64,000 nucleotides of DNA from Daldinia sp. FL1419 (Eukaryota; Ascomycota; Sordariomycetes; Xylariales; Hypoxylaceae). The notes under the pieces are model-generated. The model ran no database searches and was not told the DNA's origin. It worked only from the letters and a program-made list of their open reading frames with translations. A program made the position numbers and the translations under genes. The stretch is taken from assembly GCA_025201765.1 (NCBI GenBank), contig MU623432.1:89217-153216 (forward strand), in the 5' to 3' direction. Positions 34,228-45,374 of the stretch are shown one piece after another. The stretch's first letter is position 1, and every line of letters begins with the position of its first letter.

Positions 34228-37200
34228 AATGAACAAGATGGATTGGGACTATTGAATCTGAAGGTTTAGAAATAACCGACGAATGCTTGCTGATACGGCC
34301 CCGCGATTCAGCTGATCAGCATGCCGCTGCAGTGCCATTTGCCGACATATTATGTATGACGTTCAGTGCGTAAGAATGAAACATGACACGAGAAGGGTAG
34401 CAAACTTGAGGAAATCTTGGAATCAATAAATCCTAAAAGCGTCTTATCTCTCCGAGTCATCACTGGATAGTGTAATGCCTGATAGCAGACTTGAACTCTA
34501 TCCGATCAATGCGCTCAGAGATTGAAATTGCTACCCGATTTTGAAAGCTAAAAACGTACTTGGAAGGGTTGAATAGAAGTTGGCATATACCTGGGCGGTT
34601 ATCTAAATTTCCCTGACTGGAATGGTAGTTTAGTAGAAGCGTTAATGCGAATGTGAATGTCTCGACTGTTTGTAAAACTATGGCTTGAACGATATCTTGA
34701 GCTACTTCGCCATTCATTTCAAGGGGAATCTTTGCGGCTTACTGGTGATAAATGTTCCCAGGCCAGAATCGAATCCGTCGAACCATCGTGATTTACTTAT
34801 CATTTTTCACAAAAGGTAGGGTAGCAATTCATGATTAGATAGAAAAAAAATACAATCCTTTAATAACGGCCAAGTACGAAACTAAATAGCGAAACTAGGC
34901 ATGGACACAGCGCGGATAGGCCGCGGTAAATTGTAGCCTGAGAAATGCTAAAGGCTTCGTAACCATATTGAAGAGCTAAAAGCACCTAGGTAATCAAGAC
35001 CTGCTCAACGTTAGCAGCGGACATATATGAAGATAGCGGTGCAACTTATCCCTGACAAAGGGGGCTGTCCTCCGCTCGACGAGCAGAAGACAGCCTAGGA
35101 CTGCCATCCTTCTTGGCCTGTCCTTACCAGCGCTCAAAAAATTTACCACGCCGACTCTCCGCATCCACACTGCTCACTTTGGCGGTTAGACCCAGACAAG
35201 CACTAAGCTTTGACTCCAACGCGAGATGGGTCCCGGCTCTTACTCCGAAGAGAGCAGCGTTGAACGGATAGTAGACCTCACAACAGTCCCATGGAACCTA
35301 CTTCCCATGTAATCTTGTGTCGTCATTAATCAAATCTTCTACTGAAACCGGCAGGCTGCATCAATCCTTCAGCCACCAAGAAAAGCTCTTTCTGTTGAAC
35401 GCATTGCCAACAAGGACTAGTTTTTGATTCCTCCCCAACGGGCTTCGACAAGCAGCAAGGGGGGCATTTCCGTACGGCCAAAAGACATCCATAAAAGCCA
35501 TACTATCATCTCTCCTCAGTTCATATCTGACAGAGGGGAGGTATGCTCGTCAACCACCGCAAGAAGCGGCCGACAAATAGTTCTGGCGCCTCCTATTGTT
35601 GTGGGACGAAACCCACAAGAAGAAGTTGACGCGCCTGGTCCCACCTCATAGAATGACACATCAATTGGCGAGATGCAGTGCAGGATGTTGGATAGGGTTG
35701 GATTAGATGAAGTGGATGGATTTATCACGACTAGGACAGACCTTAACCGCGGACGACCGGATTGCGACCAGAGGGGATCGGGTACTCAGAACATAACGCG
35801 GCGGTAAAAGTATTGACGAGCTTGGATAAACTTTCTGGTGTAGCCGCGCAGTCATCGCTCACTCGGCTTAGTCCGGCTCAAGTGATTCTGGCGAACGACG
35901 CTAGCGACGCAAAGTTTGAAAATAATCCAGAGTCCCAGCTGTATGTAGCTAGCGTCATGTTCTTCCCCATCATCCTCGGCGGCGCAGAGAAAAAAAGGCA
36001 TTGCTATATCCAGTCGACTGCGGCAAGCCGTCGAAAAAGCCATCTTTCATCATATCCGTTTCACACAAACATCGCCAGCACGGTGACGTAGACCAGAATA
36101 TGAATTCCAGCGGCCCAAAGCTGACGAGCGACTCCAGGCCAGGAGTTCTTACCTACACGACTCATAGCGAGGGCACTTCGCACACCAAAAGGTGACTGGA
36201 GAGTCTAACCGCCGTTCCACCCCCAGAAGTCTCTATCAGCTAATCCCACTTTTCAGCGGGACAAGGCTTCCGGAGCACAACTGGGGGCTTATAAAGCGGG
36301 ATCCAGACAGCTAAAAGCGCGAGACTTAGAACCAGAGGGTAGTTAGGGTTAAGTTCCGAGACACCATTCCCTAGCGGTTCGATCCGTCGGTCAGGTACGA
36401 CGATCCTCACGCGGCAATTCTCATCAGGTCCAAGACCAAGAGCAGCGACGTGTCGTACGAGGCGTTTCAGATTTGGCCGAGGGGTCGTGAGGACATTCCT
36501 TGCGGAAAATGGGAATCGGAGGACTGTGAGGGAGGCGTAGTGCGAGGTTTGTACGTGCCCAATCTTTCCACGAGGGAAAAGATATGAGCGAAAGAGCTTT
36601 AACTTGGAGGTAGAGAGGGATGCAACCTGTATCTCGGATTATATATCAGTAGCGAACTTGTCTCTGACAGAAGATGGGGAAGTTGGTAATGGATGCTGTA
36701 GGAGTATGATGATTGGTGGAAGTAAAGAAAGTAAATAAGACAAAGGGACGCGAGGATTTAAAGGACCGCGTCCTGGTTCATGTCATCTGACACCACCATG
36801 CCAAGTACCTCTTATGGCTAGGTACCTACGTACTACCTAAATTAGCACTACTATGTAAGGTGCTCGCAAGGCCTACCATAGCAGAATCGCGCCAAAATAA
36901 GTGCCGTTTCTCTTACCACACAACTCACCTTCCTATTATCATGTCTCAATCAAATCATATCCTATAATTTAGGAAAAAATACCCGAATAAATCAAAATTT
37001 ATCTTCTATTAGGAATTTTTTTTAAGTTTTATTTTGGATATTATTGTGTGGAATTCCTTTATCATGTGAATTGCTGTGTTAGGCACTCTTTTTTGACAGC
37101 ATTCTGCTTAGTTAAGTGAAATCGGATAGTGCGAAGCACTGTGGCAATTATAGAAACCCTTTTGGGGTCCCACATCCATAATTTTTAGGTACAGTATGCA

Positions 37201-37431
37201 TCCTCTCTCTCTTCTTATGTACCCCACAAGTCGCTTAACCCCACATACCGGTGCCGACTTGGGCCTCAAATACCATCCTAATTTTATTGAACCTCTTTTA
37301 TTTTAGATATACACATTTACGTAGTTTATAAAAACACGAATGTCAGGATTGAATGAAATTTCATAAGGCATATTTGGATATGTTATAACTAAGTTTAATA
37401 AAAAGGAGTTTAATATCACGTTTGCCACGAA
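34228..37431. other. 3.2 kb stretch with unexplained open frames, no confident gene
   Basis: This lies between two divergent genes. It holds an 85-codon minus frame at 34460-34717 (ATG start, no motif). It also holds GC-richer sequence (about 35.4-36.7 kb) with several open but ATG-less frames: a minus-strand frame of about 130 codons near 36645-36240 and a plus-strand frame of about 70 codons near 36375-36590. A 34-codon hydrophobic minus-strand ORF at 36061-36165 and a minus-strand frame interrupted by one TGA near 35980-35750 are also present. These may be remnants of a decayed gene. Sequence 36900-37431 is AT-rich and should hold the RTP1 promoter. Confidence 0.5.
36061..36165 (-). CDS. 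Possible 34-aa membrane microprotein
   Basis: An ATG-initiated frame of 34 codons reading MSRVGKNSWPGVARQLWAAG then a hydrophobic helix (IHILVYVTVLAMFV) and stop. It would be a single-span membrane peptide. The sequence just after the fourth codon (GTAAGAA) also resembles a splice donor, so this could instead be part of a decayed multi-exon gene. There is no homology evidence; it may be chance. Confidence 0.2.
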   Translation of the reverse strand: MSRVGKNSWPGVARQLWAAGIHILVYVTVLAMFV

Positions 37432-40153
37432 ATGGATCAAAAGAAAACGCTAGAATCCGTTATAGAAAATGCTGCTTTGAAGGCTTTCCAGCCCCAAAGT
37501 GACAATGCTTCTCTCGCAAGAGGTCAGCAAGAGCTTAGCTCCATCCTGTCCAGGTAGGTAAAAGAGAACAGCCTTGATCCACTTTCTAACAAAAGTGGTA
37601 GGTCTAATACCATGGCACTCATGTCTGCTCTAAGCAAGCTGACCCAGCCCGATCGCGTTCCTCCGTGGCTCCGGGTCCATCTAATGGATATACTCACGCT
37701 GCTCCCCCAACGACCTGATGGCGTCCGGGCTACGTTGGAGTTTGTCTTTTCCGTCCACCCCTCGAGTACCGTAATATCGTCGGAGGCCGCCGCGCCACAG
37801 AAACAAGGTGCCAATATCACCATGGAAGCCCTAAATCTTGCCTCTAACCTATTGTCCACGCCACCCGCCACCGTTCCGCCAGAGCAGTGGTTTCCCGGTA
37901 TCGCCCCGCAGCTTTTGGCCCTCCTCGATGGGAAAGACGGTGCAGACCTTGCCAAAGCGGCCGCTTATGTAATTGGCTTCGGCGTACTAGGGAGGAAGCA
38001 ATTCGGGGCTCCCGGTACGATTCGGTCAGGATATTATCAGTTGCATCCACTAACACTAATATCAAGGGACTCCTGGGTGGAAACTATTTGCAGAGCCGAT
38101 GCTGGCCAAGATAAACCCTGCCCTGTCATCCAAGGAACCTCTTGAGAGCGACGAGGTTATTGACTTGAGTAAAGTCGTCATCGTCGAGGCGGATGATTTA
38201 CGCTGTGCCCTAAGACGCCTATCTTCTCTCTTGGACTCGCACCCGAATCCCGGCTTGACGAGGAGGCTGCTTGCTCCGTTGGTATTGTCTTTGTGGACAC
38301 TGTCGTCGTGGCCGCCTGCGAGCAAGGAATTTGACGAGCAATATAGAAACCCCGCAAATACCCTATTAAAGATCTATCTCAAGATTTCGGGCTCTCCGGA
38401 AAAGTTCCAAACACTTCTTAATAATCTTTTCGTAAACGGAAGTACAGATGAGTCCGGCGTTCGATGGAAATTTGACGAGGTCGACTCCAGCGTCCAAGTA
38501 AACAACATGAACAATGGCCTCGAGCCAAATATAGGCTCGTTGGAGTCCAAGTCGGAGGCCTTCTTGGAGCTCTTGCAGTCGGTCGGTGCCGATTCAGATA
38601 TATCTACGCTATTCCTCAATCTACTCCGAGATTCGCTTGGTTCTACAGAAATCAAGATTCGCTCAGAACATAAAGATCCGGTAGTGCAGCTCATCGAGGC
38701 CAAAGTTCTACAGAAGATGATGGAGAAGCTATCCGACCGACTAGTCTCGAGCTGGAAGCAGCTGCTGGAACTAGTTGGCCAAATATTGGGCGGGTTCGAG
38801 ACGGCATCAGCCAACGATGATGCCATAGCCGTGGCGCTTAGCCTGCTGAATCTCGTAGTTACAGCTCCTGGTTTTCAAAAAGCGAACGTTCGCGCCGATC
38901 TTTTATTGTCGATAGAAAATTCGCTCGAAAAGATAAGCAGATCCCAAATGGCCGACGTGTCTCAAACAGCCCGAAACCTATCGCTCTTGCTCCGGTATCG
39001 AGATTCCATAGAAGACCCATCTGAACAAACGACGGAACCTACGGATCGTCAAGTAGAAGACCGTAAGACTTATAACTTAGCCATCTCCTACATCACACAG
39101 GCAGATTCACCCCCGCCGGTGCGCACAGAGGGGCTAAATCTATTATCTAGCTTAATACGGGCCAGCAGCCCTATTCTAGACGTCCAGGCTACTCTGGTCC
39201 TCCTCTCGTCTCTGCTAAATGAAGACGACGACTACATCAATTTGACCGTGGTGAGGCTGTTTACCCAGCTCGCAGACCGACACCCACGCTCGACCACCAA
39301 AGAGATATTGGAGCATTACGTCGACGCCAACGAATTGGAAAACACCGACACCCGTCTGCGGTTTGGTGAGGCGTTGCTCCAAGTAGTCCAGCGCCTCGGC
39401 GAGACTTTTTCGGGTGAAGCAGCGCGGCAAGTAGGTGAAGCGCTCCTCTCGATTGCGGGACGACGTGCTCAACGCCCTAAAACCAAGGCAAAGCAAGACC
39501 GCCAAGAACGGCTCAGGCAGATGAGGAACAAGGCCGCGCAGGATGCTTGGCAAGGGGATGTGCCCGATCTCGGCGAACTTGACGACGAGCAGACGGAAGA
39601 CGAAAAGACGCGTAACGAGTTCATAGCCCAGATTGTATCCGGTTGGGAAAGCAAGCGCGGCGCCGAAGACGTACGCATGCGGGCATCGGCGCTGTCTGTG
39701 TTCTCAATTGCCATCGAGACCAACGTCGTTGGGTTAGGCGCTCCCCTCGTCGAGGCATCCGTCGATCTGTGTCTTGCTGTCCTCGCCCTCGAAACGGGCC
39801 CGGAGACCGGTATACTTCGCCGGGCTGCTATTATACTCATTTTGCACTTTGTACGGTCGCTTGCAGATGCACGAGAGAGCGGCAAGCGTCTCGGCTTTGG
39901 GCTAACCGATTCGAGCCGAAAGGATATTGCACGCGCGTTGGAGTACGTAGCTCAGACAGATAACGACGGATTAGTACAGCAGCACGCACAAGATGTCATA
40001 GAGAGCCTGAATAACTGGCAGCTAAGCACTTTAGTGCCTTCCGGGGCCAATCGGGAACCTGCACTGACGCAATTGGCTGGACTGGATATAGGAGCTCCAA
40101 GCTTGCCTCCCCTAGAGCCGAGGGTGAAACCTAGGATCGAAGAGATTGATTGA
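37432..40153 (+). CDS. RTP1: RNA polymerase II assembly factor Rtp1 (TANGO6-like), three exons
   Basis: Exons are 37432-37553, 37596-38014 and 38067-40153, giving 875 aa. Introns are 42 bp (GTAGGT donor, TTTCTAAC branch) and 52 bp (GTACGA donor, CACTAAC branch). The protein is all-helical and HEAT-repeat-like. The C-terminal half matches my memory of the two conserved Rtp1/TANGO6 C-terminal domains, with ILDVQATLVLLSSLLNEDDD then YINLTVVRLFTQLADRHP, and later ETGILRRAAIILILHFVR before NDGLVQQHAQDVIESL. In yeast Rtp1 is a cytoplasmic/nucleoporin-interacting factor needed for import and assembly of RNA polymerase subunits. The length is close to, slightly below, the yeast protein. The first exon is short but in frame with an ATG and good splice sites. 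The internal ATG at 37612 would lose about 45 residues. Confidence 0.85.
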
Positions 40154-40196
40154 TTTTACATCTAGTGACTATAATAAAGGACCTTTGGGATTAAAT

Positions 40197-41894
40197 CTAC
40201 TTGCTCTCTAGCTCCTTTGGCCACAATAACTCTTTAGTACAGAGACATCTCAACATGGAAACAAAGACGAGTAGCCAGACGACGATTAGGAGGGCAGCCA
40301 TCACACAGCCGGCAATGCGAAGCCCCGTACTGCCAAGAGCGGCGGCTAGCGCCAAAGTCGCGGTTACGAGAGCGGTATTAGGGAAGACGAAGGACCACCA
40401 GGTCATCTGAAACGGCATCTTACGTTCAGGGCGTACGTATTTTAGTAGCGAACCGACCGACACCAGAAAAAACCAGACGCTGAGACCCCAAAGCCACAAC
40501 CCGACGATCGTAGAGAGCAGTCTTAGGATGACGACGCTGTGAGTCGACCCCTGAAAGTTATCTGGGATGACAACGTGGGATTGCTGGCCGAGGGAGACTG
40601 CCTGTGGCGTTAGCCTTTTTTGCTAGCTTTGGAATCAATCTTACCTAGTCCTGCTACCGTAAAACCACTAGGTCCGATAGAAATAAACTAATTACATTAG
40701 TACAATTCGTCTAGGATTGCACATCTAAACTCACCACGCCCGGTCGTTGCATGTCTCTTGGTAACTTTTGAGTCATGAGTCGATACATGAATGCAGCGCA
40801 TATCATGAAGCTAATGAGAAACCCGGTCCCCTGCACTGCTATCGCACACATTGCAATTGCTAGCCTGTCAACCGGCGGGTTCGAAGCGGTCGTGCTTGCC
40901 GCTATGAGCGTACTAGCAAACGGAGCGGTCAGGAGAAGAGGATAGCCTGGAAAAACCCAGACGGGTGTCATGGTATGGATGGGGAAAATCCTGCATGGCA
41001 TTAACACGGAGAGGCAGGGAGACGACAACAACCAACTTACTGGGTCGACCACAAGATTAGATACATGCCAGAACTCGCCACTACGCTAACGACGATGTAA
41101 ACCCAGAATAGACATTCCATTACGCGCTGCAGCCATGGCCCTGTCATGATAATCCCGTATTCGCATGTATTAATTAGGATCGTAGCCGTACTATGTAAGT
41201 GGTTAGCAAGTATGAGGATTTATGATTAACTACGTGATACTTACGAGACTACCTATTCAGAGGGATACGTGAGTTTCGTACCGAGATGATTTCGAACGTA
41301 GCTTACCACGGCTGGGATGAAGAGAGATTCCATCTGGTCGAGGAACGAGTGCAGGAAACTTCCGGGAACCATGACAAACCTCATCGTGATTAGAACGCAA
41401 TTCATAACGAAGAGACAAAGGTTAAAGAGAAAAAAGAAGAGGCCAATGTACCAGAGCCAGTCAGCACGGTACGACGTCCAGACGGAATGGAGGACGTTGG
41501 CGACGCCGCCCGTTGCCTGTGTCGACCCGTAGTTGAATATATGCGAAACCGATAAAGACCCGCGGACAGCATGGCTTACCATAGTCTATTGGCGTTAGCG
41601 GTAGCGATAGAGCCTTATATCAAAACGCACCATCGTAAACCAAGTCCATTGGTAGCAACAGATCCGATCTCGAAGGCCGATCTTTTTGTTATTGTTAGAC
41701 TTTCTAGCGTTTGAGATCATCCTAGCTAAACTGTCGGCGTCGGGCGGAGCGCGGAGAGGGATCGGGGGAGGTTTCCTCTCCCGATTAGACAACGACATGA
41801 CGGGCGACGGGACACCTCGGTCGAAGTAGCCTTCTCCGGGGGTCACATAACCGTCGACAGCCGCTTCGACATCGGTACTTAAAACTCTGGACAT
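40197..41894 (-). CDS. SLAC1/TehA-family anion or C4-dicarboxylate transporter, eight exons including two microexons
   Basis: Proposed exons: 41894-41631, 41585-41580 (6 nt), 41516-41307, 41252-41245 (8 nt), 41190-41041, 40990-40735, 40687-40645 and 40597-40197, giving 445 aa. All introns are 45-63 bp with GT/AG ends and several CTAAC-like branch sites. The spliced protein reads as a voltage-dependent anion channel/malate permease-type protein. It has WTWFTMTMATGG at helix 1, FIPAVVVSTATILIN, ILWSTQIFPIHTMTP, FISIGPSGFTVAGLVSLGQQ and PFQMTWWSFVFPNTA. About ten hydrophobic helices are visible. By family it is a plasma-membrane exporter of sulfite (Ssu1) or transporter of malate/C4-dicarboxylates (Mae1); motifs do not decide between these. 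The cytosolic N-terminus (about 80 aa) is Pro/Arg-rich. The gene is convergent with RTP1, their stop codons being 44 bp apart. Confidence 0.85.
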
Positions 41895-42921
41895 TTTAAC
41901 ATGCAAAACTCATCAGGTGTCCGAGTAAAGAGCCTGGAGATTATGTAGATGGCAACAAGGACGACGGGCTCAACGTGAGCTAAAGCGGAATGAAAATTGA
42001 CAAGGGTAGTCACGAATACAACGAGGTGTAGTACGATAGAGCCGACATTAGAAATAGACATAGTGGCCCGGCCTCGGGTCGTGCGTATTTTTAAAGACGG
42101 GGATTTAAGAAGTAGTCTAGAGAATACGCTAACCTCCGCCGTACGTCCGCGTGGAGCAGTGTAGGTCGATGCTACATAAGAATTGGATCTGCCGGATCTA
42201 TACCGTTTTGATCTTTTTCTTGCGAAAAGAATTTGTATGGGTGTGAAACGAGCGAGCGGTTTATGAAATAGGTGTAGTTCCAATCTCGAAAGAGTTCAAT
42301 GGTAATTATAATTGCCCTCCGTATTATTTTCTTTATCTTATCGCTCATTATCTGTACTCGAACTTCAAGCCCCGCAGTTGGTACCCGGGGGTATGACATA
42401 CGTAGTGCTTCCATGAAGGTGGGTTTAGACCTAATGTAGAAGGGAAATTTTCGTGGAATTAGGTCCTACCTAGGTTAGTAGGTTAGTACCTAATGTTGGA
42501 CCAAGCGCGCATAGGTAGACCCCGCAATCTTGATTCTGTACGTACTTGGCTACGTAAGGCAGGTACCTAATTTACTACGTAGATAGCGTATCATCCGGTC
42601 CAAGGCGTCGGGTTGGGGTAACAATTTCAACTTGCAATTCGGCTTAGCCAGTTCTAATCCTTCCCAACAAATAAGCTTGTATTCTCCCATCTATGTTTAT
42701 CCCGACGCTGCCAAAGAACGTTACCATTGATACTTGCACCCGATGGGTACATTACACGCCTCTTCCATAGCAAGTAAATTACTATCGTGATGGGTATTTG
42801 TCGCGGACGTCCAAAGCGGTGGTCTCTAAACGATACATATGGTTAGTCGATTGGGCTCTTGTCGAAAGCCAACTAACTTTATCTAGGCTTCATCGCAACC
42901 TTCTTCGAGGCGCAGACACGA
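41895..42921. other. Divergent promoter region between SLAC1-type and PP2C genes
   Basis: A 1.0 kb stretch. Minus-strand frames at 41879-42283 and 42172-42414 are open but overlap and lack domain support; they probably lie in the transporter leader. A cluster of CCTACCTAGGTTAGTAGG-like words sits at about 42465-42500. Confidence 0.55.
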
Positions 42922-44718
42922 ATGTACAGTACGGCTATAGCACGGCGACCTTCCAACTCGTCACCGATACCTATAAGTACGAATGCTTCATCCCGTAGTG
43001 AATCAAAAATCTCAAAGAAAGCACCGCGACGCGATGCCCAACGTAGCTTTCATACGTACTTTGTTACACACCTCCCGTCCTCTTCGTTGCATCCAGACTC
43101 TCGTGCCCCAGCCGGGCCTCACCACAAGTTGCCTCGCTCTGCTGCCGCGCCTCATACCGTCATTTCTGGGGCGGCTCCTGTGTCTCCGCCTCATCTGCCA
43201 TCCAATCGCGACTTGACCGTGGTTCGCATCCCCTTACGCAGTGCTAAGCATCATTTCGGAGTGGCAGATTCAAGAGGATCTAGGGCATACAATGAGGACA
43301 CAAACCAGGCTGGTACCATCGATATCCCCGCGTTCGCAAAGCGAGGTCCTATTAGTCTTGTTCGTAGCGCTATGAACAAGACGGGAGAAGGAACTTCGGC
43401 CGACAGTCCATATGGGGATCCTCAGATTTTTTATTTTGCTGTTTTTGACGGCCACGGGGGCACGCAGTGCAGCGACTTTCTTCGGGATGAACTTCACGGG
43501 TATATTGAGGAGGCAGCCGAAGAATTCGAATTAGAAAGTAGCCTCCGGACGGTGCGGAAGGGACGTAGGTTGGATTCAGAATCGAGTTCGCCGACTCCGA
43601 TCCTATCTGATGCCGAAGCTGGCGGCCAAAAAAGACTGGATCGGCTGGACATTCAAGGTTCAGAGGCCGTAGCAGCCAAGGCAGACGTACCAGAAATAGA
43701 CAAGCGCGGCGTAATTCGCGAAGTCGAGAACCCCGACGCCGTCGAGGGGGTCCAACCTACGCCAGCCAAAGCGTCGGAATCAAAGGCCCTGCGGCTGCAG
43801 AACGAATTGGTCCAAGAGTATAAGAGCACAGTCGGTGGATATTTCCGGCGCTTCCACCCCCCGTATTTTCATCTCAAGCAAGATCCCGATTCACCCATTA
43901 GCGTCGAGTCCGTTCTTACGTACGCATTCCTTCGTGCAGACCTCGATTTTATTGCTGCCCAAGCCCGCAAGCCCGACCCCGACGATCCCTACGTAGCCGA
44001 TACGGCCCTCAACTACGACGAAGTGCTTGGAAAGCCACACCATCTGCCACCGTCTGGTCAAGGCATCGGCGGACGCACAAGATTTAAAGGGGGTTCGACG
44101 GCTTCTGTTGCACTCATCTCTACCCCGACACCGGCTCCGTTTTGGCACCCCGCTGCGAGTTCCACCCTACTGGTCGGCCATGTAGGTGACACACGCATCC
44201 TCCTATGTGAGACTGCTACCGGTCTTCCCCGTCCACTAACTTCGGATCATCGGCCGAGCTCTCCAAGCGAGTCTCATCGGCTCCGGCGGTTTGCGGCGTC
44301 CTTTGTGACGGATTCATTTGGCGAAGAGCGAATCCAGGGTCTTGCCAACTCTCGAGCATTCGGAGACATGGCGTCTAAGCGTCTAGGTGTTTCGGCCGAA
44401 CCAGAAATTACGCGGACGGAGCTGGGGCCAGCTCAGTACAGCTTCATCGTCCTTATGTCGGACGGCGTATCGGGGACCCTGAGCGATCAGGAAATAGTGG
44501 ATATTGTAAAGGAGGCAAAGACGCCGGAACAGGGTGCCAGGGATGTGGTGGCGTATGCCACCGAGGTTAGCAGCGACGGCGATAACGCAACATGTCTCGT
44601 AGTTAGGCTTGGCGGGTGGGAGCGTAGAAGCGAGGGAGGTTTAGGAAGCCTAGGCACTAGGGAGATTCGGGATTTTAGGCGCAACGAAGCCATGGATCCT
44701 CGAAGGGGAATAAGGTAA
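42922..44718 (+). CDS. PPM/PP2C-type protein phosphatase, probably mitochondrial (Ptc6-like)
   Basis: Single exon, 598 aa. The N-terminus (about 1-60) is rich in Ser, Arg and Ala with few acids, like a mitochondrial presequence. The PPM domain shows its metal-binding motifs in order: SRGSRAYNED (E125, D126), VFDGHGG (D176-G180), VGDTRILLCE, SRAFGD, LMSDGVSG (D514) and DGDNATC (D554, N555). A charged, probably disordered insertion (about 205-310) interrupts the domain, as in fungal Ptc6 proteins. It is a Mn/Mg-dependent Ser/Thr phosphatase; yeast Ptc6 acts on mitochondrial pyruvate dehydrogenase and mitophagy-related targets. Assignment to Ptc6 rather than another Ptc rests on the IDIPAFAKRGP stretch and the presequence-like N-terminus, so it is likely but not certain. 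All metal-ligand motifs look intact. Confidence 0.87.
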   Translation: MYSTAIARRPSNSSPIPISTNASSRSESKISKKAPRRDAQRSFHTYFVTHLPSSSLHPDSRAPAGPHHKLPRSAAAPHTVISGAAPVSPPHLPSNRDLTVVRIPLRSAKHHFGVADSRGSRAYNEDTNQAGTIDIPAFAKRGPISLVRSAMNKTGEGTSADSPYGDPQIFYFAVFDGHGGTQCSDFLRDELHGYIEEAAEEFELESSLRTVRKGRRLDSESSSPTPILSDAEAGGQKRLDRLDIQGSEAVAAKADVPEIDKRGVIREVENPDAVEGVQPTPAKASESKALRLQNELVQEYKSTVGGYFRRFHPPYFHLKQDPDSPISVESVLTYAFLRADLDFIAAQARKPDPDDPYVADTALNYDEVLGKPHHLPPSGQGIGGRTRFKGGSTASVALISTPTPAPFWHPAASSTLLVGHVGDTRILLCETATGLPRPLTSDHRPSSPSESHRLRRFAASFVTDSFGEERIQGLANSRAFGDMASKRLGVSAEPEITRTELGPAQYSFIVLMSDGVSGTLSDQEIVDIVKEAKTPEQGARDVVAYATEVSSDGDNATCLVVRLGGWERRSEGGLGSLGTREIRDFRRNEAMDPRRGIR

Positions 44719-45374
44719 CCGCTTCTAGCTTTTTGCTTAGGAAAAGCGTATTATAGTCATTTCAAGCGTTGCTTGCTATTTTTATATATTTGCGTTACGT
44801 CTATCGTTTAGCCCGGTGTAGCGCGCCACGGGATAAATTCCAATGCACGTTGTTATGGAGATAGGGACTGTTATTTTCGACTACTAAATTACCCGAACCT
44901 TGATGCCCATCTTCCTTGGATTAGTTAGCCCTTCCTAGGAGCACTGGACGAGCATTGAAAAGCTATGCTGATGAGTGCAGATACTGTAGAGTAGAAAGAA
45001 TAAAAGGAGATGTAACAGGTGGATTTTTAGAGGTCAACTAGAAAGTTTCGAGACGTTGAGTCATTATCTCGATTCAAGATTATTCTATAAAAGTATAGGA
45101 GGGGGATCTGCCAGTGCATTCAGAATATAATTGAATACGCAGTTTCTACTAGCAAGTCTTTTGAATTTAGTGTAGACAATAGTATCGACAAGAGCGATTT
45201 CCAAGGTGTATTCAAATACTCTTAAACATACCTAGGTATACAGAGGTAATTCACTAGAACTGTTAGGCAAGACTTTGGGTTGCCACCTCAAATCTAATAT
45301 TGGGAACCCCTATCTCAAAACTTACTCACCCGCCAACGCCATCCCAACCAGGTTTGCTTTGGTACATTCATACT
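44719..45374. other. Convergent 3' spacer
   Basis: About 650 bp between the convergent PP2C and Het-C genes. It is AT-rich with no gene seen. The plus-strand frames starting at 45275 run into the antisense of the Het-C tail and are shadows. Confidence 0.6.

Noticed and set aside
29500..34300. Search for a Kex2-type RiPP precursor near the UstYa gene
   Set aside because: No secreted ORF with repeated cores flanked by KR/RR was found in either strand by eye.
36335..36356. Interstitial telomere-like TTAGGGTTA
   Set aside because: Only one and a half units; expected by chance.
36360..36395. GGTTCGATCC resembling a tRNA T-loop
   Set aside because: The flanking bases do not form a T-stem, and no matching acceptor or anticodon arm could be laid out upstream.
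41879..42414. Minus-strand frames upstream of the SLAC1-type gene
   Set aside because: They overlap each other and the transporter start, and no splice junction joins them to the conserved N-terminus. Probably leader sequence.
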